From contig JAGXHD010000003.1 in assembly GCA_024636395.1 (NCBI GenBank), positions 1 through 12,175 of the forward strand: a DNA stretch of 12,175 nucleotides, written 5' to 3'. The position numbers and the translations under genes are program-made. Below are positions 6,715-12,175 of the stretch, in pieces (position 1 is the first letter of the stretch; the number at the start of each line of letters is the position of its first letter). The notes below the pieces were generated by a model. It was not told the DNA's origin. It ran no database searches and saw only the letters and a list, made by a program, of their open reading frames with translations. Source of the DNA: Sulfitobacter sp. (lineage in GTDB: Bacteria; Pseudomonadota; Alphaproteobacteria; Rhodobacterales; Rhodobacteraceae).

Positions 6715-7060
6715 GTGGTGCGCGCACAGGAGGCAGGGTCCGGGGTGCCCCAGAGGCTGATAGATGCTCTGCAAAGATGTTCGTGCGTATGGTCGCGGGT
6801 GTTGCAAGAGGGCGCAGGATCTGGATGGCGGATGGCAACAGGACCGCACCTGAGATGCGGCAGCTCTCGCATCCACTGTTGAGATGCCCTCCGCGTTCGC
6901 CGCAGATATCATCAAGTTGTGCGCCGACAGACAGGAAGCGGGCCATTTCCGGTGTCACGGGTGCTGTGCCTACGCGGTGTGCGAAGGGCAAGCTCAGCAG
7001 GGCCAGCGCAAAAAGCGCCAGCATCGCATGCCGCAGGGCCCTATGTGACATTCGGATCAT
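6704..7060 (-). CDS. DUF2946-like small exported Cys protein
   Basis: This 118-residue protein has a basic N-terminus and a hydrophobic segment at about residues 12-26 (AMLALFALALLSLPF), either a signal peptide or an anchor. It then carries C53 in DICGERGG and a CxxC at C64/C67 (GCESC), and ends in a Pro/Arg tail (PVRAPPRA). The C...CxxC layout and APP-type end resemble DUF2946 proteins, which I associate with copper genes; the match is by eye and moderate. Placement directly before a PCu(A)C copper chaperone supports a metal role. The start is uncertain: ATG at 7060 or 7051, neither with a good Shine-Dalgarno. Longer forms up to 7162 are unlikely, because they would run through the terminator of the preceding gene. 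Confidence 0.7.
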   Translation of the reverse strand: MIRMSHRALRHAMLALFALALLSLPFAHRVGTAPVTPEMARFLSVGAQLDDICGERGGHLNSGCESCRISGAVLLPSAIQILRPLATPATIRTNIFAEHLSASGAPRTLPPVRAPPRA

Positions 7061-7124
7061 GCGTGACGCGTATACCGGCGGGGAAACGGCTTCCAGCCCT
7101 AACTCCCAGCCTGCGACACTTGGC

Positions 7125-7157
7125 AAAAATGCCCCGATGCAGGGGGGCATCGGGGCA
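7125..7157 (-). terminator. rho-independent terminator of the DegP/DegQ-type gene
   Basis: TGCCCCGATGC (7130-7140) and GCATCGGGGCA (7147-7157) form a perfect 11-bp GC-rich stem with a 6-nt loop. On the minus strand five T residues (7129-7125) follow directly. This is a textbook intrinsic terminator, 75 nt after the protease stop codon, and separates the protease from the copper genes. Confidence 0.88.
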
Positions 7158-7193
7158 GGCACCCTTCACGCGTTGGGCGGGCGAAGGGCTGAG

Positions 7194-7224
7194 TGGGTGC
7201 GCAAAAGGGCTATTCGCGCACCCA
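7194..7224 (-). other. second hairpin directly after the protease stop codon
   Basis: TGGGTGCGC (7194-7202) and GCGCACCCA (7216-7224) form a perfect 9-bp stem with a 13-nt loop, beginning 7 nt after the stop. It has no U-tail. Together with the terminator at 7125-7157 it makes a tandem stem-loop 3' end, possibly stabilising the mRNA. Confidence 0.5.
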
Positions 7225-7231
7225 AACGCAA

Positions 7232-8314
7232 TCAGGCGTCCTGCGGCGGCAGCGTGCCTATGGTGACATCAAGCGTCATTTCCTTGCCTCGGCGCAGAAT
7301 GCTCACTTGTGCACTGTCGTCCGGGTTCTTGGCGGCAACTGCCCGTGTCAAATCGCGCAGGGCTTTGATCTCGACGCTGTCGAAGCTGAGAATGATATCG
7401 CCGTTCTCCAAGCCGGCACCCGCCGCAGGGCTGTCTTTCGACACGGCTTCGACCACTGCGCCAGTGGCGCTTTCGTAGCCCAGAACCTGCGCGACCTCAT
7501 CGCTCATGGGTCTGATGCTCACGCCCAGCCAGCCGCGCGTCACGCTGCCGTCCTGTGACAGATCGGCCACCACATCGCGCACCACATCCGACGGCACGGC
7601 GAAGCCGATCCCCACAGAGCCGCCACCCGGCGAGATGATGGCGGTGTTGACGCCTATCACATCACCCGCGTTGTTGAAGAGCGGCCCGCCGGAATTGCCG
7701 CGGTTGATGGCGGCGTCCGTCTGGATGAACTCGTCGTAGGGGCCTGAATTTATATCGCGCGATTTGGCGGAGATGATCCCGCTCGTCACAGTCGAGCTGA
7801 GGCCGAACGGGTTGCCGACCGCGACCACTTCATCACCTACGCGCATTGTCTCGGAGGTGCCGAAGCTGACGAATGGAAAATCCACATCTGCCTTGATCGA
7901 CAGAAGTGCGATGTCGGTGGCGGGATCGCTGCCGATAACCTCGGCGTCAAATTTGCGCCCATCGGCCAGCGTGACCGAAACGGTCTGCGCGCCGCTGACC
8001 ACGTGATTGTTCGTCACGATCTGCCCGTCTTGCGAGATGATGAAGCCGGAGCCGAGCCCGGCGCGGGGCTGTGCATCAGGCATTTGCTGTTCGAACCGTT
8101 TGCGCAGGGCCTCGGGCATGTTGTCCGGCAGGGTGCCGACAGTTTCCGCCGCTCCGGTGACTTCGATGAAGACGACGGCAGGGGCGACCTGTTCGACCAG
8201 ATCGCCGTATCCGCCCGCGGGAACGGCGAAAGCAGCAGTCGGCGCAAGCATAGGAGCCATGGCCAGGGCGGCGGCAAGCGCGATAGGGGCAGATTTAGAG
8301 AGCAAAGATGTCAT
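7232..8314 (-). CDS. secreted DegP/DegQ-type serine protease with one PDZ domain
   Basis: This is a 360-residue HtrA-family protease for degrading or refolding damaged envelope proteins in the periplasm. Residues 1-30 are a signal peptide (hydrophobic ALAAALAMAPMLAP, ending AAFA before VPAGG). The trypsin-like domain has H104 (TNNHVV), D134 (ATDIALL) and S208 (NRGNSGGPLFN) as the triad. One PDZ domain spans roughly 262-355 (GWLGVSIRPM ... SPAAGAGLENGDIILSFD). DegP and DegQ normally have two PDZ domains, so this is a short, DegS-like architecture but with a cleavable signal rather than an anchor. The ATG at 8314 has AAGGA 7 nt upstream and starts the signal peptide; upstream in-frame codons lie in the promoter region. 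The gene is divergent from a two-component system, suggesting envelope-stress control. Two hairpins, the second an intrinsic terminator, follow it. Confidence 0.95.
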   Translation of the reverse strand: MTSLLSKSAPIALAAALAMAPMLAPTAAFAVPAGGYGDLVEQVAPAVVFIEVTGAAETVGTLPDNMPEALRKRFEQQMPDAQPRAGLGSGFIISQDGQIVTNNHVVSGAQTVSVTLADGRKFDAEVIGSDPATDIALLSIKADVDFPFVSFGTSETMRVGDEVVAVGNPFGLSSTVTSGIISAKSRDINSGPYDEFIQTDAAINRGNSGGPLFNNAGDVIGVNTAIISPGGGSVGIGFAVPSDVVRDVVADLSQDGSVTRGWLGVSIRPMSDEVAQVLGYESATGAVVEAVSKDSPAAGAGLENGDIILSFDSVEIKALRDLTRAVAAKNPDDSAQVSILRRGKEMTLDVTIGTLPPQDA

Positions 8315-8365
8315 GGTAGATCCTTGTGCATCAGATTTCGATTGAGTCACAGATGGGGCCACGAG

Positions 8366-8404
8366 ATTACAGGGGGACCAGCCCGGCCTATACAAAACTG
8401 TAAT
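8366..8404. promoter_or_regulatory. divergent control region with mirrored CTGTAAT elements
   Basis: The 136-nt gap between the protease and the response-regulator start contains a 7-bp inverted repeat, ATTACAG (8366-8372) and CTGTAAT (8398-8404). Each arm gives an outward-facing TGTAAT that could be a -10 box (5 of 6 consensus). For the protease, TTGTAT (8395-8390 on the minus strand) lies 18 nt upstream of one of them, a plausible -35. I find no clear -35 for the plus-strand copy. The arms could equally be regulator half-sites. Confidence 0.4.
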
Positions 8405-8450
8405 AGAGCGGGGGATGCAGCCGCAGCCGGGAGCGGCTATATCACGTATC

Positions 8451-9122
8451 ATGAAAATACTTGTGATCGAGGATGACGCCACAACCGGCACCTACATCGC
8501 GCGCGGTCTGCGCGAGGAGGGCCATGTGGTGGATCTGATCGACGACGGTCGAACGGGGCTGGTGGCGGCGACTTCAGGGGCGCATGATGTGCTGATCGTC
8601 GACCGGATGCTGCCGGGTATTGACGGGCTGACGCTCGTGAAAACCCTGCGTGGCGCGGGCAATACCGCGCCCGTGCTGTTTCTGACCGCGATGGGATCGG
8701 TCGAGGACCGGATAGGCGGCCTCAATGCGGGGGGCGATGATTATCTGGTCAAACCCTTCGCGTTTGGCGAGCTGTCGGCGCGGGTGGCTGCGCTCGGTCG
8801 AAGGCCTCAGGCGGTCGAGCAGGAAACGGCACTGCACGCAGGCGATCTGACGCTGGATCTGCTCACGCGCAGGGTCGTCCGTGCAGGGCAGGAGCTTGAT
8901 CTTTTGCCGCGGGAATATGCGCTGCTGGAGTTTCTGCTGCGCCGCAAGGGGCGGGTGCAGACACGCACTATGCTGCTCGAAGGGGTCTGGGATCTGTCGT
9001 TCGATCCGATGACCAACGTGGTCGAGACCCATGTGAGTCGGCTGCGGGCCAAGGTCGATAAACCCTTCGATGTCGAACTGATAAAGACGGTGCGCGGTGC
9101 GGGCTACAGGATCGACGGGTGA
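8451..9122 (+). CDS. OmpR/PhoB-family response regulator
   Basis: This 223-residue two-domain regulator has a receiver domain (1-115) with acidic pocket D8 and D9, phospho-acceptor D51 (LIVDRMLPG), T79 (FLTA) and K101 (LVKPF). A winged-helix DNA-binding domain follows (about 128-222), with LPREYALLEFLL, the recognition helix MTNVVETHVSRLRAKV and the C-terminal hairpin VRGAGYRI. I chose the ATG at 8451 because the receiver domain begins at once (MKILVIEDD). An upstream ATG at 8415 would add 12 unconserved residues. No good Shine-Dalgarno is seen, so the start is less sure than the family. Its TGA overlaps the kinase GTG by 4 nt (GTGA). It probably controls the divergent protease and its own operon; that is inference. 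Confidence 0.95.
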   Translation: MKILVIEDDATTGTYIARGLREEGHVVDLIDDGRTGLVAATSGAHDVLIVDRMLPGIDGLTLVKTLRGAGNTAPVLFLTAMGSVEDRIGGLNAGGDDYLVKPFAFGELSARVAALGRRPQAVEQETALHAGDLTLDLLTRRVVRAGQELDLLPREYALLEFLLRRKGRVQTRTMLLEGVWDLSFDPMTNVVETHVSRLRAKVDKPFDVELIKTVRGAGYRIDG

Positions 9123-10453
9123 AGCGGCTCTGGCGCTCGATGCCGCTGCGGTTGGCGCTTTTGCTGGTCGTGCTGTTTGCCACCGTCAGCCTGCTGAGCC
9201 TCGCGGCCAGTTATGCCTATAGCCGGAGCGCGTTCGAGCAGTCCATTCGCGATGATCTGGCGCAGGATATGGCGGGGTTCCGTGCGGCTCCTTCTGCGCG
9301 GGCAGTCTCCATTCTGGTGCAGGCGGAATCGAACGAGACAGATCCGGGCCGTCTGGTGCTGAGCTATGTGACGCCTTCGGGCCAGATCTACGGCAACGGC
9401 GCGGTAGCCCGCGACGACGAGGGGTTTCACATCATTTCGCTGGAGGCAGGGCGCGCTGAGCTCGAGGGGCAATATCTGGCGCTGAGCGAGCGGCTCTATG
9501 GCGGCCGCCTCACGATCGCACGGAGCCGCGCGGAGATCGAGGCGCTGCGGCCGGTGTTTCTGAATATCCTGTGGATCAGCTTGCTGCCCACAGTCCTGAT
9601 CGCGCTATCAGGGGGGTTCATTCTTGCGCGGCGGTCCCAGCGGCACGTGGAGGTGATCCGGCGCGCGCTCGAGCATCTGACAGGGGGCGATCTGAGTGCC
9701 CGGGTGCAGAGCGGTCCGCGCTGGTCTGACGATTTGGCGCGCATCGGCTCCGCAGTCAACGGGATGGCGCAGGCGCAAGAGCGCTCTGTCGCGGCTCTGC
9801 GGCAGGTCTCGTCGGACATCGCCCATGACCTCAAGACGCCAGTGCAACGTGTGTCGGTACGGCTGGAGGCGCTGGCGGAGATGGTTGAGCCCGGTGAGGC
9901 TGCTGATCTGGTAGTGCAGACGCGGGCGGAAGTGTCGGGAATTTCTGCGACCTTCGCATCACTTTTGCAATTGGCGCAGGTGGAGAATGGCGCGCTCAAG
10001 GCGCAATTCGCCCCTGTCGATCTGGCGCTGCTGTGTCGCACTATGGTGGAGGTCTATGAGCCGAGCGCTGCGGAGAAGGAACAAAGGCTCTCGGTCAGCG
10101 GGGCCGAAGCAGGGCTCGTATCGGGACAAAAGACGCTGTTGAGCCAGATGATTGCCAATCTTCTTGAGAATGCCATGCGCCATACGCCGCCGGGTGCGGC
10201 GATTGATGTCAGCGTTGTCCAAGAGGGGGCATATGTGATTTTGGAGGTGCGCGACGATGGGCCGGGTATTCCGCCCGCCGAATACGACCGCGTCACACAA
10301 CGCCTCTACCGTTTGGAGCAGAGCCGCCATACCCCGGGTAACGGGCTTGGCCTCAGCCTCGTCGACGGGGTGGCACGCCTGCACGGCGCGGTTTTGTCCT
10401 TCGGCGATGCGGAGCCCGGCCTTTGTGTGCGTGTCCGGTTCGCGGCGGCCTGA
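9119..10453 (+). CDS. sensor histidine kinase (HAMP-HisKA-HATPase)
   Basis: This 444-residue inner-membrane kinase is the partner of the preceding response regulator. TM1 is about residues 11-31 (LALLLVVLFATVSLLSLAA). A periplasmic domain of about 115 residues follows, then TM2 at about 147-170 (FLNILWISLLPTVLIALSGG), a HAMP linker (172-225), and the dimerisation domain with phospho-acceptor H236 (SSDIAHDLKTPVQR). The ATPase domain has an N box at N347/N351 (ANLLENAMRHT), a G1 box DDGPGIP at 379-385 and a G2 box GNGLGLSL. All catalytic motifs are intact. The GTG start overlaps the regulator stop by 4 nt, the usual coupled arrangement. The periplasmic domain has no family I recognise, so the signal is unknown. 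Neighbours suggest envelope damage, or less likely copper, since it has few His or Cys residues. Confidence 0.95.
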   Translation: MKRLWRSMPLRLALLLVVLFATVSLLSLAASYAYSRSAFEQSIRDDLAQDMAGFRAAPSARAVSILVQAESNETDPGRLVLSYVTPSGQIYGNGAVARDDEGFHIISLEAGRAELEGQYLALSERLYGGRLTIARSRAEIEALRPVFLNILWISLLPTVLIALSGGFILARRSQRHVEVIRRALEHLTGGDLSARVQSGPRWSDDLARIGSAVNGMAQAQERSVAALRQVSSDIAHDLKTPVQRVSVRLEALAEMVEPGEAADLVVQTRAEVSGISATFASLLQLAQVENGALKAQFAPVDLALLCRTMVEVYEPSAAEKEQRLSVSGAEAGLVSGQKTLLSQMIANLLENAMRHTPPGAAIDVSVVQEGAYVILEVRDDGPGIPPAEYDRVTQRLYRLEQSRHTPGNGLGLSLVDGVARLHGAVLSFGDAEPGLCVRVRFAAA

Positions 10454-10549
10454 GAAGGTTCACCGTCGTCTTTTTGGCGCTGCACTCTTCGCTTTCGCGA
10501 GAGGATATGTTTTCTGGGTCGTGTAACCGCGTTTTACAGGAGCCCCTTC

Positions 10550-11518
10550 ATGCAGGCCATGCTCGCCACACAATACAACGCCCCGCTTGTGCTTCAGGAG
10601 CTCGACAGGCCGGTGCCAAAGGCGGGCGAAGTTCTCGTACGGGTGGCGACCTGCGGGCTGAACTTTGGCGATACGCTTTTAATCAAGGGAACCTATCAGG
10701 AAAAACCGGCGCTGCCCTTTGCGCCGGGGATGGAACTTGCGGGAACAATCTTAGAGATTGGTGAGGGCGTTACGGATTTGCGTGTGGGCGCGCGGGTCGC
10801 GGCCTACAGCGGGGTTGGTGGTCTGGCGGACTATGCCGCGCTGCGCGCTGAGGTCTGTGTGCCGATCCCTGATGCGATGCCTTTCGCCGATGCGGCGGCG
10901 TTTCTGATCACCTACGGCACCAGCCATCTGGCGCTGGGCGCGCGCGCGCAGTTGCAGCCCGGTGAGCGGCTGCTGGTCTTGGGTGCGTCCGGTGGTGTGG
11001 GCCTGACGGCGGTGGAGCTTGGCAAGCTGATGGGCGCCGAAGTGATCGCTTGTGCGCGTGGGGCGGAAAAACTCGCGATCTGCGAGCGGCTGGGCGCCGA
11101 CCATCTGATTTGCTCCGAGACCGAGGATATTCGCGATACGGTCAAGGCGCTGGGCGGGGCGGATGTGGTGTATGATCCGATTGGTGGCGCGCAGTTCGAG
11201 GCGGCGATGCGCAGTTGCAATCCCGGCGCGCGTCTGCTGCCGCTCGGCTTTGCCAGCGGTGAGGTCCCGCAAATCCCCGCCAATATCCTGCTGGTCAAAA
11301 ATATGACGGTGCTTGGCTTCTATCTTGGAGACTACGCCAAATTGCATCCCGGCGCGCTCGGCGAAAGTTTTGAGACACTGATCGGCTGGTATCTGGAGGG
11401 CCGCCTGAAGCCGCATGTGAGCCACGTGCTGCCCTTGGCTGCGGCTAACGAGGGGCTCGATCTGCTGCGCACACGCAAGGCCACTGGCAAAGTGGTGATC
11501 GATCTGGGCGCGGACTGA
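10550..11518 (+). CDS. zinc-independent quinone oxidoreductase-like MDR protein
   Basis: This 322-residue cytoplasmic MDR protein is of the NADPH:quinone reductase / zeta-crystallin type, expected to reduce quinones or other electrophilic enones with NADPH. The N-terminal GroES-like domain includes CGLNFGDTLLIKGTY and PGMELAGTI. The Rossmann domain has the nucleotide-binding sequence LGASGGVGLTAVELGK at 144-159. The Cys/His zinc ligands of alcohol dehydrogenases are absent, as expected for this group. The ATG at 10550 has AGGAG 8 nt upstream. It lies 96 nt after the kinase gene with no terminator seen between, so read-through is possible. The stop codon is separated by 3 nt from the stop of the convergent permease gene. 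Exact substrate cannot be assigned; an enoyl reductase-type activity is an alternative. Confidence 0.92.
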   Translation: MQAMLATQYNAPLVLQELDRPVPKAGEVLVRVATCGLNFGDTLLIKGTYQEKPALPFAPGMELAGTILEIGEGVTDLRVGARVAAYSGVGGLADYAALRAEVCVPIPDAMPFADAAAFLITYGTSHLALGARAQLQPGERLLVLGASGGVGLTAVELGKLMGAEVIACARGAEKLAICERLGADHLICSETEDIRDTVKALGGADVVYDPIGGAQFEAAMRSCNPGARLLPLGFASGEVPQIPANILLVKNMTVLGFYLGDYAKLHPGALGESFETLIGWYLEGRLKPHVSHVLPLAAANEGLDLLRTRKATGKVVIDLGAD

Positions 11519-11521
11519 CCT

Positions 11522-12175
11522 TCAATGCCGCCGGGCTACGGGGCGCGGGGTGACGCGCTTTGCCTTCGCGCGCTCGCGGAAGAACACGAAGAGGCCTGAC
11601 CCAAGGATTAAGCCGATGCCGGTCCAGACTTCCCATGTGGGCAGATCTCCAAAGACCACGAGCCCCCAGAAAACGGCCAGCGGCAGGCCGATGTATTCGA
11701 ACGGCGCCACCGTGGCGGCATCGGCGAGGCGGTACGCCTGACTGAGGCAATAGCCGATGAGCGCGCCGTTCACGCCCATGCCCAAAAGCACGGGCCAGTC
11801 CTCGTCGGCGGGCCAGACCCACGCGCGCAGCAGAAACTGGAGCGACGCGTTCGTGGTCTGCGCGGCAAATCGCCCGTCGCCCGCCACGAAATAGAAAGCC
11901 ACCGAGACCAGCAGGAACGTCGCCTGAATATAGATCGAAAGGGTGGAGGCGGGTGCCTTGACCCCCAGCTTGCGGGTCATCAACTGATTGAGAGCGTAAG
12001 TGAACGCCGCCAGTACCGGAAGCAAAAGAACGATGCGAGAGACCGTGATGGTATCACTGCTTTCCCATGGCCGCTGCATGATGATCACGCCAATAAAACC
12101 TACAAGCACCGCTCCAAGACGCAGCGGCCCGACCTTTTCGCCTAATATCGGGATCGACAAGAGCGTGATGAACAG
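11522..12175 (-). CDS. EamA/DMT-family permease, C-terminal part (5' end outside window)
   Basis: The last 217 residues of an inner-membrane drug/metabolite transporter run off the right edge; the frame stays open to the final base (reading LFITLLSIPILGEKVG). The first visible segment is the end of the N-terminal EamA repeat, with the characteristic LLGEK-type motif (ILGEKVG), followed by a helix (LGAVLVGFIGVIIM) and RP. The second EamA repeat then shows five hydrophobic helices, including VLAAFTYALNQLMTRK, IQATFLLVSVAFYFVAG, VLLGMGVNGALIGYCLSQ, APFEYIGLPLAVFWGLVVFGD and WTGIGLILGSGLFVFF, ending in a basic cytoplasmic tail (RERAKAKRVTPRPVARRH). The family exports small metabolites or amino acids; the substrate is unknown. 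It is convergent with the oxidoreductase gene, with no room for a terminator. Confidence 0.93.
   Translation of the reverse strand: MFITLLSIPILGEKVGPLRLGAVLVGFIGVIIMQRPWESSDTITVSRIVLLLPVLAAFTYALNQLMTRKLGVKAPASTLSIYIQATFLLVSVAFYFVAGDGRFAAQTTNASLQFLLRAWVWPADEDWPVLLGMGVNGALIGYCLSQAYRLADAATVAPFEYIGLPLAVFWGLVVFGDLPTWEVWTGIGLILGSGLFVFFRERAKAKRVTPRPVARRH

Noticed and set aside
6643..6915. N-terminal extension of the PCu(A)C protein up to 6915
   Set aside because: The frame overlaps the DUF2946-like gene, while the ATG at 6642 has a Shine-Dalgarno and starts directly with a signal peptide.
7061..7162. N-terminal extension of the DUF2946-like protein up to 7162
   Set aside because: It would begin beyond the intrinsic terminator and translate through its stem; the hydrophobic N-terminal segment fits a start at 7060 or 7051.
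8315..8491. N-terminal extension of the protease up to 8491
   Set aside because: It would cover the divergent promoter region and the response-regulator start, and would bury the signal peptide internally.
10454..10549. Search for a terminator or a small gene between the kinase and the oxidoreductase
   Set aside because: I see only a short imperfect CTCTTCGC/CGCGAGAG symmetry and no T-run or convincing ORF, so nothing is called.
10751..11425. A 224-codon minus-strand open frame opposite the quinone oxidoreductase gene
   Set aside because: The plus-strand MDR protein is full length with a good ribosome site; the antisense product is Arg/Gln/His-rich with no motif.

Overview
The window looks like chromosomal DNA from an alphaproteobacterium, most likely a marine Rhodobacteraceae (Roseobacter-group) species. 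I infer this from the high-GC codon use, protein families typical of that group, and an aromatic-degradation gene order I associate with it. It is compact and almost fully coding. I see no tRNA, rRNA, insertion sequence, CRISPR array or prophage signature.

Region 1 (1-5665, minus strand) is a homogentisate catabolic operon. In transcription order it holds hmgA (homogentisate 1,2-dioxygenase), a small membrane-anchored ORF, fahA (fumarylacetoacetase), a metallo-beta-lactamase-fold protein, a class A FAD aromatic monooxygenase, and a DUF2783 small protein cut by the window edge. Spacing is tight: a 1-nt overlap, then gaps of 42, 20 and 15 nt, then a 7-nt overlap. A divergent MarR-family regulator (5666-6097) is the likely controller. 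A TTGACA/TACAAA promoter for hmgA lies in the 72-nt intergenic region, and its -10 box sits inside a TTAGTT-N8-AACTAA inverted repeat. HmgA and FahA convert homogentisate to fumarate plus acetoacetate. The flavin hydroxylase with its small partner could supply homogentisate from a hydroxyphenylacetate-type substrate. The isomerase step (MaiA) is not in the window.

Region 2 (6098-7231) is a small copper-handling pair on the minus strand, a DUF2946-like exported Cys protein followed by a PCu(A)C periplasmic copper chaperone. The pair is bounded by a hairpin shared with the convergent marR gene and by a rho-independent terminator from the next gene.

Region 3 (7232-10453) is an envelope-quality module. 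It has a secreted one-PDZ DegP/DegQ-type serine protease (minus), divergent from an OmpR-type response regulator and a sensor histidine kinase (plus, 4-nt overlap).

Region 4 (10454-12175) has a zinc-free quinone oxidoreductase-like MDR protein (plus), convergent with the 5'-truncated C-terminal part of an EamA/DMT permease (minus), with 3 nt between the stop codons.

Most of the window is ordinary. The best second-look items are the MBL protein, in which all three ligands exclusive to the second metal site are replaced, the possible two-component hydroxylase, the promoter/operator overlap at hmgA, and the uncharacterised small ORF inside the operon.
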